From positions 1 to 64,000 of the forward strand of contig NZ_ARYN01000016.1 of assembly GCF_002094855.1 (NCBI RefSeq): a DNA stretch of 64,000 nt, written 5' to 3'. The number at the start of each line of letters is the position of its first letter. Positions within the stretch are counted from its first letter, which is position 1. Below, piece after piece: positions 44,970 through 53,912 of this stretch. The stretch comes from Zunongwangia atlantica 22II14-10F7. GTDB taxonomy: Bacteria > Bacteroidota > Bacteroidia > Flavobacteriales > Flavobacteriaceae. A model generated the notes under the pieces. That model was not told where the DNA came from. It saw nothing but the letters and a program-made list of their open reading frames with translations, and did no database searches. The position numbers and the translations under genes are program-made.

Positions 44970-44977
44970 CAAATTTA
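44970..44977 (-). promoter_or_regulatory. Probable promoter box of ccsBA
   Basis: TAAATTTG on the minus strand, 25 bp before the start. Confidence 0.4.
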
Positions 44978-45033
44978 AGGATTTTGTATTAGTTAATAAG
45001 TCTTAAATCCAAGCAATATCCCGATTCAAATGT

Positions 45034-45041
45034 TAATTTTG
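45034..45041 (+). promoter_or_regulatory. Probable promoter box of the DUF2520-kdsC operon
   Basis: TAATTTTG, 30 bp before the first ATG of the operon. Confidence 0.4.
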
Positions 45042-45071
45042 CCCGAGTTATTTTTTTAATAATTTAGCGAA

Positions 45072-45833
45072 ATGATGAAAGTCGTACTTCTTGGCGCCGG
45101 AAACCTTGCTTATCACCTGTTTAGGGTTTTTGAAGCCAGTGTAGGTGTAGAAATCGTTCAGGTTTTTAATCATCGCCAGGAAAAATTAACTGACTTTGCA
45201 GATAAAGTTGCTACCACGACATTAATTGCTGAAATAAAAGAAGCCGATTTTTATCTAATATCAGTAAAAGATGATGCTATTGCTGAAGTTTCTTCAAGAT
45301 TAAGACCGAAAAACGGAATTGTTTTACATACTTCAGGCGCTATAGAAATTAATGTTCTAGCTGAACATCACAATTTTGGTGTTTTTTATCCTTTACAGAG
45401 CTTTTCCAGAGAAAAAGAAGTCGATTTTCAGCAAATTCCGATTTGCATTGAGGCAAATTCCGAAGAAAACTTAGAGAAGATTAGACAGCTGGCTTTACAA
45501 ATTTCAGCTTCAGTTCATAAAATTTCATCTGAACAACGTAGAATATCGCATGTAGCCGCGGTTTTTGCAAATAACTTCAGTAATTTTATGTTCTCAACTG
45601 CTTCTGAAATTTGCGAGAAGCATCAAATCCCATTTGATATTTTAAAGCCTTTGATAGCAGAAACTTTTCAGAAGATCGAAAAAGTTTCTCCTAAAGAAGC
45701 ACAAACTGGCCCTGCCCGAAGAAACGATAAAGAAACGATGGCAGCGCATTTAAAATATTTAGACGAAGACCAACAAAAATTATATAAAACAATATCTGAA
45801 GCAATACTAAAAAGCTATGGAAAAGAGTTATAA
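45072..45833 (+). CDS. Rossmann-fold DUF2520 protein
   Basis: 253 residues, with two possible ATGs (45072, 45075). An NAD(P)-binding Rossmann domain (about 1-125; GAGNLAYHLFRVFE, VFNHRQEK) precedes an all-helical DUF2520 domain (about 130-250; HVAAVFANNFSNFMF, QTGPARRNDKETM). The fold resembles pyrroline-5-carboxylate reductase and F420-dependent NADP oxidoreductases; the substrate is unknown. It overlaps kdsC by 17 bp, the start of a four-gene operon. Confidence 0.85.
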   Translation: MMKVVLLGAGNLAYHLFRVFEASVGVEIVQVFNHRQEKLTDFADKVATTTLIAEIKEADFYLISVKDDAIAEVSSRLRPKNGIVLHTSGAIEINVLAEHHNFGVFYPLQSFSREKEVDFQQIPICIEANSEENLEKIRQLALQISASVHKISSEQRRISHVAAVFANNFSNFMFSTASEICEKHQIPFDILKPLIAETFQKIEKVSPKEAQTGPARRNDKETMAAHLKYLDEDQQKLYKTISEAILKSYGKEL

Positions 45834-46326
45834 AGAATATCTAAACGACATCACTACTTTTGTTTTCGACGTAGACGGCGTGTTAACCAATGGATCTGTG
45901 CAAGTAACCACGGAAGGGGACTTAATACGAACCATGAGCGTTAAAGATGGTTATGCGCTTAAACAGGCGGTAAAAGCTGGTTATACCGTTTGTATTATTT
46001 CCGGAGGAAAAAATGAAGGTGTTCGCACCAGATTAAGAGAACTGGGAATCACCGATATTTATCTTGGTATCGATGATAAAGTAGAACAACTAGACGAGTT
46101 TTTTGATATTTACGATATCAAAGCAGAAAATGTACTTTATATGGGAGACGATATTCCAGATATGTATCCCATGAAATTAATTGCTTTACCAACCTGCCCA
46201 CAAGATGCCGTACCAGAGGTTAAAGAAGTTTCTAAATATATTTCTCACAAAAATGGTGGCGATGGTTGCGCTCGCGATGTAATCGAACAGGTGATGAAAG
46301 TACAGGGTAAATGGATAGAACAATAA
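45817..46326 (+). CDS. kdsC: 3-deoxy-D-manno-octulosonate 8-phosphate phosphatase (KdsC-like HAD)
   Basis: 169 residues, the size of the cap-less, tetrameric KdsC type. HAD motif I is VFDVDGVLTNG (Asp18, Asp20), motif II falls in VCIISGGKNEG, and motif IV in YMGDDIPDMYPM. KdsC removes phosphate from KDO-8-phosphate, supplying the inner sugar of LPS; the related N-acylneuraminate-9-phosphate or other sugar phosphatases cannot be fully excluded. It fits with the lipid A operon found elsewhere in the window. Its start lies inside the DUF2520 gene. Confidence 0.85.
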   Translation: MEKSYKEYLNDITTFVFDVDGVLTNGSVQVTTEGDLIRTMSVKDGYALKQAVKAGYTVCIISGGKNEGVRTRLRELGITDIYLGIDDKVEQLDEFFDIYDIKAENVLYMGDDIPDMYPMKLIALPTCPQDAVPEVKEVSKYISHKNGGDGCARDVIEQVMKVQGKWIEQ

Positions 46327-46351
46327 ACCTAAACAACGTTAAAGATATTTT

Positions 46352-47263
46352 ATGCCATATTTAAAACTGGTACGATATGGCAATTTGCTGTTTATAGCTT
46401 TGTGCCTTTTGCTTATTCGGTTTGGTTTTTTCAACCAGTTCGATGCCAGTACAGCGCTAAGTAATACCCAATTTATTTTACTGATCATTGCGGTAGTTTG
46501 TATCGCAGCATCGGGTTATGTGATTAATAATATTCTGGATTACGAGGCAGATCGTATTAACGCTCCCAAGCGACTGGTAATACGAGAAAAGATAAGTGAA
46601 AAATCGGCTTACAATCTGTTTTTTGCACTCAATATTATTGGTGTGGGGATTGGTTTTTATATCGCAAACACTATACAATCGCCGGCATTTTCTGCGATTT
46701 TCATCTTTACTTCTGCCCTGCTCTATCTTTATGCCACGTATTTAAAACATATCGCAATTGTAGGTAATTTAGTGATCAGTTTTCTAGTAGGGCTGGTGGT
46801 TTTACTGCCTGTTATCTTTGATCTTTATCCAAAAATCACTTCCCAAAACATCCAAAATCAGCGCCTATTATTTGATATTTTAGTCTATTATTCACTTTAT
46901 GCGATGTTGCTGAATTTTGTACGAGAGATTATAAAAGATCAGGAAGATATTAATGGTGATTACAAAACGCAAAGCAACACCTTACCATTGCTTATTGGGC
47001 AAAAAAGAACAAACATGTTCGTTTTTATCTTTTGCGTTTTTTTATTAATTTTTAGCGTCATTTTTTTAGGCGAAGACCTTTACAGTAATACAAAAGCCGT
47101 AGTTTATGCACTGGTATTTATTATTGCTCCTCTACTCGCTTTAATCGCCGGAATCTTAAAAGCAGACTCTAAAAAAGATTATTCAAAATTTAGTCTTATT
47201 TTAAAATGCATGCTGTTTTTTGGATTGCTTTCTTTAGGATTTCCAGAATATTTAATGTCCTGA
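46352..47263 (+). CDS. UbiA-family prenyltransferase
   Basis: 303 residues with about eight to nine membrane helices. The two Asp-rich prenyl-diphosphate/Mg motifs of the family are visible: NILDYEADRINAPKR (near residue 63) and REIIKDQEDINGDYKTQS (near 192). UbiA enzymes move an isoprenoid chain onto an aromatic or glycerol acceptor in the membrane. Flavobacterial members are often labelled geranylgeranylglycerol-phosphate geranylgeranyltransferase, but the acceptor cannot be read from sequence. It lies 25 bp after kdsC and 7 bp before maf. Confidence 0.88.
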   Translation: MPYLKLVRYGNLLFIALCLLLIRFGFFNQFDASTALSNTQFILLIIAVVCIAASGYVINNILDYEADRINAPKRLVIREKISEKSAYNLFFALNIIGVGIGFYIANTIQSPAFSAIFIFTSALLYLYATYLKHIAIVGNLVISFLVGLVVLLPVIFDLYPKITSQNIQNQRLLFDILVYYSLYAMLLNFVREIIKDQEDINGDYKTQSNTLPLLIGQKRTNMFVFIFCVFLLIFSVIFLGEDLYSNTKAVVYALVFIIAPLLALIAGILKADSKKDYSKFSLILKCMLFFGLLSLGFPEYLMS

Positions 47264-47270
47264 TTTTTTT

Positions 47271-47870
47271 ATGCTGAATGAAATTTTAAAAAATAAACAG
47301 ATCATTTTGGCTTCGGGTTCTCCGCGAAGACAAGAGTTTTTTAAAGATCTACACATCCCTTTTATTGCTGATGTTAGACCGGTAAATGAAGTTTACCCAG
47401 AACATTTAAAAGGTACAGAAATCACCGATTATCTGGCCAAACTAAAGGCTGAAGCTTTTGATGATCTTAGCAAAGATCAAATCTTAATTACCAGCGACAC
47501 GATTGTTAGTAACGATGGTGTTGCCATGGGAAAGCCTAAAGATGCAACAGAAGCTAAGCAAATGATCGCATCGCTTTCAGGAAAAACACATAGCGTTGAA
47601 ACTTCGGTTTGTTTTACGACTTTAAAAAACCAGGAAAAAGTTCAGGAAATTGTTCATTCTTCAACCAAAGTGACCTTTAAAGATCTTACCGAAGAAGAGA
47701 TCGATTTTTATGTTTCTAATTACAAACCTTTTGATAAAGCTGGTGCTTACGCCATTCAGGAATGGATTGGTTTTATTGGCATTACGCATATCGAAGGGAG
47801 TTATTTTAATGTTGTTGGCCTACCAACGCATTTGGTTTACGAAACTCTAACTAAACTGGCTTCTATTTAA
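47271..47870 (+). CDS. maf: Maf-type nucleotide pyrophosphatase
   Basis: 199 residues, the Maf length. ILASGSPRRQEFF at the N-terminus, TSDTIVSNDGVAMGKPKD in the middle and NVVGLPTHLVYETL at the end are the family signatures. Maf proteins hydrolyse dTTP/UTP or modified nucleotides and have been linked to septum control. It is the last gene of the DUF2520-kdsC-ubiA operon, followed by repeat copy C. Confidence 0.94.
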   Translation: MLNEILKNKQIILASGSPRRQEFFKDLHIPFIADVRPVNEVYPEHLKGTEITDYLAKLKAEAFDDLSKDQILITSDTIVSNDGVAMGKPKDATEAKQMIASLSGKTHSVETSVCFTTLKNQEKVQEIVHSSTKVTFKDLTEEEIDFYVSNYKPFDKAGAYAIQEWIGFIGITHIEGSYFNVVGLPTHLVYETLTKLASI

Positions 47871-47921
47871 AACTTTTACACGATTATCAAATTTTAATAA
47901 TCTGAAGTTTATCTTGATTGA

Positions 47922-48021
47922 ATTACCTTGGGGCAAGCCCAAGAAGCATTCATTGAAAACAATTTTTTAATTTCTAGGCAGGCTTCAGTGTTTTTATACC
48001 TTTTAAAGGTGCCCAATAAAA
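47922..48021 (+). repeat. Intergenic repeat, copy C (long form, diverged)
   Basis: About 100 bp beginning ATTACCTTGGGGCAAGCCC and ending AAAGGTGCCCAATAAAA. It aligns end to end with copy A, including the middle TTTTTTAATTT and the TTTTTATACC block, with many substitutions. It separates maf from the next gene; unlike the other copies no terminator stem adjoins it. Confidence 0.65.
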
Positions 48022-48086
48022 CTTGTTTTGCTTTTAAAAAACTGAAAGTGAATATTAAAGTTGTTTATTTTTAAAAGAAAAAAAAG

Positions 48087-48980
48087 ATGCTTAAAATATC
48101 CAAATTCGCCATAATACTCTTCTTGATTTTTATTGGATGTGATAAAATTCCAGATCCGCCACAAGACCGAAAATTATCTTCGGAATTTAAAGAATATTGG
48201 TTTGATGGCACTGCTGAAATTACCTCTTACAACCTGGAACAGGCGCGTTATGGCGAAATGCGTGAAGGAACCGCCGTAAAAATCTTTGTAAAAGAAGATT
48301 TTCTTCCTGAAGAGCAGGTAAAAGCCAATGAAACTTCAGAAAGAACTTTCCCTATTTTAAAACTGAATAGTACCAAAGAATTTATTACCGGTATTTACCC
48401 ATATTCGATAATGGAGAGCAGTTTTTTTCCGCTTCATAAAGAAGGCCACGCTACAAAAGTTTCGGCTTCGATCCAGGAATGGTGCGGGCAGCAGTTTATT
48501 CAGCTAAACAATCGCACTCATTTCGAAATGAATTCTCATTCTTATTTTGAAGGTGAAGCCGATAAACAATTTAATCTTCCAAAAGCGCATTTAGAAAACG
48601 AAATTTGGAATTTAATACGCATCGATCCGGCAGAATTACCAACCGGGGAAATAGATATGATCCCCTCTTTTGAATTTCTAAAACTAAATCATCGGGAAGC
48701 AAAAGCTTATAAGGTTTCAGCAAAAAAAGATACAGAGGATTCGCTTTCTACATACACATTAAATTATCCTGATCTAAACCGAACTTTAAAGATATTTTAT
48801 CAGAAAGATTTTCCATACGAGATCGAAAAGTGGGAAGAAATCATTCCGTCTGGCAGCGGAGAAAATACAAAAATGCTGACTACAAAAGCTATAAAAAATA
48901 AGCGCCTAAAGATCGATTATTGGAACAAAAATGGCAAGAATGACCTATCTTTGCGCGAAAAATTGGGCTTGAAAAAATGA
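48087..48980 (+). CDS. Lipoprotein of unknown function
   Basis: 297 residues. The signal peptide ends in the lipobox LIFIGC, so Cys18 should be lipidated. The mature protein is mixed alpha/beta with WFDGTAEITSYNLEQARYGE and SSFFPLHKEGHATKVSAS. I know of homologues in Flavobacteriia whose database names copy that of the neighbouring maf gene; nothing in this sequence resembles Maf. The last four bases overlap the start of the MscS-like gene (ATGA), implying coupled translation. Probably periplasmic face or outer membrane. Confidence 0.8.
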   Translation: MLKISKFAIILFLIFIGCDKIPDPPQDRKLSSEFKEYWFDGTAEITSYNLEQARYGEMREGTAVKIFVKEDFLPEEQVKANETSERTFPILKLNSTKEFITGIYPYSIMESSFFPLHKEGHATKVSASIQEWCGQQFIQLNNRTHFEMNSHSYFEGEADKQFNLPKAHLENEIWNLIRIDPAELPTGEIDMIPSFEFLKLNHREAKAYKVSAKKDTEDSLSTYTLNYPDLNRTLKIFYQKDFPYEIEKWEEIIPSGSGENTKMLTTKAIKNKRLKIDYWNKNGKNDLSLREKLGLKK

Positions 48981-49516
48981 AGATTCTGGAACTAACCTAC
49001 ACCTATCAATTATTCTACACAATTCTTACGCTAATTGTGTTACTGGTTATCAATATCATTCTTAAAAAAACAGCCAAACGTATTGGAGACAAAGGCGAAA
49101 TTCATATTACCAGGATTCGATTAATGTTTCGTTACATTAATATTTTAATTGTGTTTATCGCAATATTTTTACTGGCCATTGTTTGGGGAATGGATCTTGG
49201 CGATCTTGCCTTAATTTTCTCTTCGGTATTTGCGGTTATTGGCGTTGCGTTATTTGCAATTTGGTCTATACTTAGCAATATTACTTCAGGAATAATCATG
49301 TTCTTTAACTTCCCGTATAAAATTGGTGATAAAATTAGAATTCATGATAAAGACATGCCAATTGAAGCACTGATCGAGGATATTAAAGCTTTTCATCTTC
49401 ATTTAAGAACAGACGATGGTGAACTTATTACCTATCCTAATAACCTTATTTTACAAAAAGCGGTTTCTTTAGTACAAAAAGATGTTTTTTTGGATGAAGG
49501 GAAAAATGCCCTATAA
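48977..49516 (+). CDS. Small mechanosensitive channel, MscS-like
   Basis: 179 residues, much shorter than E. coli MscS (286). Helices lie at about 12-30, 55-75 and 80-110; the last resembles the pore-lining TM3 (SVFAVIGVALFAIWSILSNITSG), followed by the start of the beta domain (MFFNFPYKIGDKIRI) and a truncated cytoplasmic region (ELITYPNNLILQKAV). It keeps the pore and upper beta domain but lacks the large C-terminal alpha/beta chamber. It would open under membrane tension. Coupled to the preceding lipoprotein gene. Confidence 0.85.
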   Translation: MKILELTYTYQLFYTILTLIVLLVINIILKKTAKRIGDKGEIHITRIRLMFRYINILIVFIAIFLLAIVWGMDLGDLALIFSSVFAVIGVALFAIWSILSNITSGIIMFFNFPYKIGDKIRIHDKDMPIEALIEDIKAFHLHLRTDDGELITYPNNLILQKAVSLVQKDVFLDEGKNAL

Positions 49517-49579
49517 GTTTTAACTTGCCATTTTTATAGAATTCGGTATAAAACACTACCATTCGCACGGTAAAACCTT

Positions 49580-49587
49580 TATATTTG
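49580..49587 (+). promoter_or_regulatory. Probable promoter box of the PIG-L operon
   Basis: TATATTTG, 25 bp before the ATG of the PIG-L gene. Confidence 0.4.
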
Positions 49588-49612
49588 GTTTTGTATAAAA
49601 TACGCCATAAAA

Positions 49613-52105
49613 ATGCGCAAAATCCTACCCTTTTTATTTTTATTACTATCATTAAATATAAATGCACAGTCACCCCAAAAACTAAGTGCATCAGAAATTT
49701 ACGAAAAGATCGAAAAACTGAATTTCTTAGGTTCGGTTTTATATCTGGCAGCACATCCAGACGATGAAAATACTCGACTAATCTCTTATTTTTCGAACCA
49801 AAAACATGCAAGAACGGCTTATCTTTCTTTAACAAGAGGTGATGGTGGCCAAAATCTAATTGGCCCGGAAATTAGAGAGCAATTAGGTTTAATTAGAACT
49901 CAGGAGCTTCTTGCGGCGCGTCGTATTGATGGCGGACAACAATATTTTAGCCGAGCCAATGATTTTGGATATTCTAAAAATCCAGATGAAACCTTAAAAA
50001 CATGGAATAAAGACGAAGTTTTAAGCGATGTGGTTTGGGTAATAAGAAATTTTAAACCCGATGTAATTATTAATCGTTTTGACCATCGTACGCCGGGAAC
50101 CACGCACGGTCACCATACATCTTCGGCGATTTTAAGTGTTGAAGCGTTCGATATTACCAAAGACAAATCTATTTATCCAGATCAACTGGAATATACCAGC
50201 ACCTGGCAACCAGAGCGAATGTTCTTTAATACTTCCTCGTGGTTTTTTAGCAATCAGCAGGCTTTTAGAGAAGCGACTAAAGACGAAAAATACCTGACGT
50301 TTGACACAGGAGTATATTTCCCTTTAAAAGGACTTTCTAATCCTGAAATTGCCTCGCTAAGTCGTAGTCAGCATCAATCACAAGGATTTGGAAGCACCGG
50401 TTCTCGTGGTAGTGAAATGGAATATTTAGAGCTTGTTAAAGGTTCTCAACCAGCTTCCAGAGAAGATGTTTTTTCGGGAATAAACACTAGCTGGACACGT
50501 GTTGAAGGTGGAGCTAAAATTGGTGAAATTTTGGGTGATGTACAGCAAAATTTCGACTTTACCAATCCTTCTTCAAGTTTACCGCAGCTTTTAGAAGCTT
50601 ATAGTTTAATTCAAAAATTAGAAGACGAGTACTGGAAAAGCATTAAATCTGAAGAAATAAAATCGATTATCGAGGCTTGCGCAGGTCTTTATCTTGAAGC
50701 GGTATCAAATTCAGAATTTGTTTCTCCGGGTGATCATATCCGTCTTAATCTTGAAGCTATAAATCGTAGTAATGCTGAAGTTGAATTAAAATCTATCGCT
50801 CTAAATCCGCAAAATCGTATTGAAGAGATCGCTACTGTTCTACGCGATAATGAAGATTGGCAAAAATCTTTTGAATATAAAGTTCCTGATGATGCCTCTT
50901 ACACTTCGCCATATTGGTTAAACAAAGAAGGTACGGTAGGGATGTATCGTGTAGATAACAGAAAACTTATTGGGAAACCAGAAACTCCGCATACCAGTAG
51001 CGTAACATTTAAGATCAGTATTAACGGCACTTATATTCCGTTTGAGAAAGAAATCGTTTATAAATACAATGATAATGTAACAGGCGAGAATTACGAGAAC
51101 TTTGAAATTATTCCGCCGGTATCTGTTGGGTTTCTTGACGATGTGATTCTTTTCCCTAATCAGGAAAGTAAAAACATCAGGATAAAAGTTACTGCTGAAA
51201 AAGATAATACCAAGGGAACACTAAAATTAAATTTACCTTCAGGATGGCAAATATCGCCAAAAGCTGAAGCAGTAGATCTTCCGCAGAAAGGAAGCAGTAT
51301 TACCTATACTTTTAAAATTACGCCACCTTCAGCGCAAAGTGAAATATGGGTGAATCCTGAATTTGAAACTTCAGAAAAAACATACCAAGATGAAGTTATC
51401 ACTATCGAATATCCACATATTCCAACACAAACTTTGGTAGTCCCTTCTAAACTGAAATTAGCAAAGATCGATATTCAGAAAAAAGGAGAAAATATTGGAT
51501 ATATTGCCGGTGCAGGTGATGTAGTTCCAGAAAGTTTACGACAAATTGGATATAATGTAAGTGTGCTTAATCCTGCATCGGTAACTGCGGAATCTCTAGC
51601 AAAATATGATGCTGTGGTTACCGGAGTTAGAGCTTATAATGTTTTAGAGGAACTGCGCTATAAAAATGACGAATTATTAAAATATGTTGAAAATGGTGGA
51701 ACGTTGGTTGCTCAATACAATAAAGATCGCGGTATTACGGTAAGCCAAATTGGACCTTTTCCATTCAAATTATCTTACGATCGTGTGACTGAAGAAGATG
51801 CTGAAGTTAATTTTGTAGCTCCAGATTCTCCTGTTCTAAATTCGCCCAATAAAATCACCAAAACCGATTTTGAAGGCTGGGTACAAGAACGCGGATTGTA
51901 CTTTCCGCACACCTGGGACGAGAATTACAGCACTGTTCTATCGATGCACGATAAAAATGAAGCATCTACAGAAGGTAGTCTTCTGGTGGCTAAATATGGT
52001 AAAGGACATTATGTGTATACCGGATTAAGTTTCTTTAGACAATTTCCTGCAGGAGTTGCAGGATCGTATCGCCTTTTTGCTAACTTGCTTTCTTTAGGAA
52101 AATAA
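49613..52105 (+). CDS. Secreted PIG-L family deacetylase
   Basis: 830 residues with a signal peptide (1-18, ending NINAQ). The PIG-L domain (about 35-290) shows the zinc motif AAHPDDEN (His48, Asp51) and the later TTHGHHTSSAIL histidines. The large C-terminal part is beta-rich, with immunoglobulin-like segments and a glutamine-amidotransferase-like region near 640-800. PIG-L enzymes remove N-acetyl groups from GlcNAc-containing or other small substrates; here the enzyme is exported. It shares a stop/start (TAATG) with the following 36-residue gene and heads an operon with a symporter and a Gfo/Idh/MocA oxidoreductase, suggesting sugar or amide scavenging. Confidence 0.88.
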   Translation: MRKILPFLFLLLSLNINAQSPQKLSASEIYEKIEKLNFLGSVLYLAAHPDDENTRLISYFSNQKHARTAYLSLTRGDGGQNLIGPEIREQLGLIRTQELLAARRIDGGQQYFSRANDFGYSKNPDETLKTWNKDEVLSDVVWVIRNFKPDVIINRFDHRTPGTTHGHHTSSAILSVEAFDITKDKSIYPDQLEYTSTWQPERMFFNTSSWFFSNQQAFREATKDEKYLTFDTGVYFPLKGLSNPEIASLSRSQHQSQGFGSTGSRGSEMEYLELVKGSQPASREDVFSGINTSWTRVEGGAKIGEILGDVQQNFDFTNPSSSLPQLLEAYSLIQKLEDEYWKSIKSEEIKSIIEACAGLYLEAVSNSEFVSPGDHIRLNLEAINRSNAEVELKSIALNPQNRIEEIATVLRDNEDWQKSFEYKVPDDASYTSPYWLNKEGTVGMYRVDNRKLIGKPETPHTSSVTFKISINGTYIPFEKEIVYKYNDNVTGENYENFEIIPPVSVGFLDDVILFPNQESKNIRIKVTAEKDNTKGTLKLNLPSGWQISPKAEAVDLPQKGSSITYTFKITPPSAQSEIWVNPEFETSEKTYQDEVITIEYPHIPTQTLVVPSKLKLAKIDIQKKGENIGYIAGAGDVVPESLRQIGYNVSVLNPASVTAESLAKYDAVVTGVRAYNVLEELRYKNDELLKYVENGGTLVAQYNKDRGITVSQIGPFPFKLSYDRVTEEDAEVNFVAPDSPVLNSPNKITKTDFEGWVQERGLYFPHTWDENYSTVLSMHDKNEASTEGSLLVAKYGKGHYVYTGLSFFRQFPAGVAGSYRLFANLLSLGK

Positions 52106-52215
52106 TGGAAGAAAAGCCAGAGAAATACGAATGGAAAATGCGTTACACCGCAGTACTTATTGCTAACGCTATCTATATTATTGCCTTTTATTTTATAATG
52201 AAATCTTTCGCCTAG
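52105..52215 (+). CDS. 36-residue single-span membrane peptide
   Basis: ATG at 52105 overlaps the PIG-L stop by one base (TAATG); TAG at 52213-52215 is followed one base later by the symporter ATG. The product begins MEEKPEKYEWKMRYTAVL and has one hydrophobic helix (AVLIANAIYIIAFYFIM) before a short SFA end, so it should span the inner membrane once. Perfect packing between two genes, and a clean charge-then-helix design, support it being translated. It may be a small subunit or regulator of the symporter, comparable in idea to small partners of other sodium:solute symporters. No family known to me. Confidence 0.65.
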   Translation: MEEKPEKYEWKMRYTAVLIANAIYIIAFYFIMKSFA

Positions 52216-52216
52216 C

Positions 52217-53911
52217 ATGCAATTAATTGACTGGATAATTTTAATAGTTACCATAAGTTCGATTGTTTGGTATGGTGTTTACAAATCCCGTGGTAGTAAA
52301 AACGTACAGGATTTTATAAAAGGTGGTAACGATGCCCAATGGTGGACAATTGGATTATCGGTAATGGCAACACAAGCCAGTGCTATAACATTCTTATCTA
52401 CACCGGGACAGGCTTTTAATGACGGAATGGGATTTGTGCAGTTTTATTTTGGGCTGCCTATCGCTATCGTTATTATCTGTATCGTTTTTATTCCTATTTA
52501 TCACCGTTTAAAAGTTTACACCGCTTACGAGTATTTAGAATCCAGATTCGACCAGAAAACCCGCGTCTTAACCGCTTTACTGTTTTTAATTCAGCGTGGA
52601 TTGGCGGCAGGACTTACAATTTTTGCACCGGCAATTATCCTTTCTGCAGTTTTAGGTTGGGATCTTACCACGCTTACTTTATTGATAGGTGTACTGGTAA
52701 TCATTTATACGGTTTCTGGAGGAACAAAAGCTGTTAGTGTAACGCACAAACAACAAATGGCGGTGATCTTAACAGGTATGATCGCTACTTTTTTTATCAT
52801 TTTATATTACCTGCCAGAAAATATAACTTTTACCAAAGCATTAGAAATTGCCGGAAGCGAGGGCAAAATGAATGTGCTGGATTTTTCCTTCGATTTTAAT
52901 AATCGCTATACTTTTTGGAGCGGAATTATTGGTGGTACATTTTTATCGCTTTCTTACTTTGGAACAGATCAAAGCCAGGTGCAACGCTATCTTTCAGGAA
53001 GAAGCGTAAGGGAAAGTCAGCTTGGGATGATCTTTAATGGATTCCTGAAAGTGCCATTGCAATTCTTCATTTTACTTGTTGGGGTAATGGTTTTTGTTTT
53101 CTATCAATTTAATGATACTCCGCTAAACTTCAATCCAGCAGCGACTGAAGCGGTTTTAAATTCAGATTATGCCCAGCAGTACGAAGATCTAATGGTAACT
53201 CATCGTGAACTTCAGGAACAAAAGCAAAAACTAACTCTAAATTATGCCGATAAACTCGATAATATTTCTGAAACCGAAAATCAGCAATTTAAAGATCAAT
53301 TGTCAGCATTAACCAATAAGGAGTTTGAAAATCGAGAAAAAGCAAAGATGTTTATCGATGCCGCAAAAACCAATGCCGAGAGCAATGATAAAGATTATGT
53401 GTTTATCCATTTTATACTGAATAATCTACCACGAGGTGCCATTGGTCTTTTACTGGCGGTAATTTTATGTGCTGCAATGTCCTCAACGGCATCAGAACTT
53501 AATGCGCTGGCTTCTACGACCACAATGGATATTTACCGTAGAAACTTAAAAGAAGAAAAAAGTGAAGAACATTATTTAAGTGCTTCAAAATGGTTTACCT
53601 TAATGTGGGGCGTATTAGCTATAATTTTTGCCAGCGTGGCCGATCTTTTTGATAATTTAATTCAGCTTGTAAATATTATTGGTTCAATTTTCTACGGAAA
53701 CGTGCTGGGTATATTTTTACTCGCCTTTTTTATCAAATTCGTTAAAAGCAATGCTGTTTTTATTTCAGCAATAATTACCCAAATAATTGTAATCGCAGTT
53801 TATTTTTTCGATATTCTACCTTACCTATGGTTAAACGTTCTGGGCTGTCTTTTAGTAATTAGTATTGCATTGCTACTGCAAATGACCAGAATTCAACCTA
53901 AAAACGCATAA
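52217..53911 (+). CDS. Sodium:solute symporter (SSS family)
   Basis: 564 residues, about 13 membrane helices. The SSS core is recognised by GGNDAQWWTIGLSVMATQAS, the GQAFNDG segment, AYEYLESRFDQKTR and SYFGTDQSQVQRYLSGRS. Between two helices (about residues 312-395) lies a long, hydrophilic, Gln/Glu/Lys-rich insert with coiled-coil character (MVTHRELQEQKQKLTLN), larger than usual for the family. It imports a solute with sodium, probably a sugar or related compound given the PIG-L and Gfo/Idh/MocA neighbours. It starts one base after the 36-residue gene. Confidence 0.92.
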   Translation: MQLIDWIILIVTISSIVWYGVYKSRGSKNVQDFIKGGNDAQWWTIGLSVMATQASAITFLSTPGQAFNDGMGFVQFYFGLPIAIVIICIVFIPIYHRLKVYTAYEYLESRFDQKTRVLTALLFLIQRGLAAGLTIFAPAIILSAVLGWDLTTLTLLIGVLVIIYTVSGGTKAVSVTHKQQMAVILTGMIATFFIILYYLPENITFTKALEIAGSEGKMNVLDFSFDFNNRYTFWSGIIGGTFLSLSYFGTDQSQVQRYLSGRSVRESQLGMIFNGFLKVPLQFFILLVGVMVFVFYQFNDTPLNFNPAATEAVLNSDYAQQYEDLMVTHRELQEQKQKLTLNYADKLDNISETENQQFKDQLSALTNKEFENREKAKMFIDAAKTNAESNDKDYVFIHFILNNLPRGAIGLLLAVILCAAMSSTASELNALASTTTMDIYRRNLKEEKSEEHYLSASKWFTLMWGVLAIIFASVADLFDNLIQLVNIIGSIFYGNVLGIFLLAFFIKFVKSNAVFISAIITQIIVIAVYFFDILPYLWLNVLGCLLVISIALLLQMTRIQPKNA

Positions 53912-53912
53912 A

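Noticed and set aside
48087-48980. Naming the lipoprotein a septum formation inhibitor (Maf)
   Set aside because: The true maf gene is at 47271-47870; this protein has a lipobox and no Maf motif.
49446-49835. 129-codon leftward frame overlapping the mscS-like 3' end and the PIG-L 5' end
   Set aside because: It is antisense to two well supported genes and has no recognisable domain.
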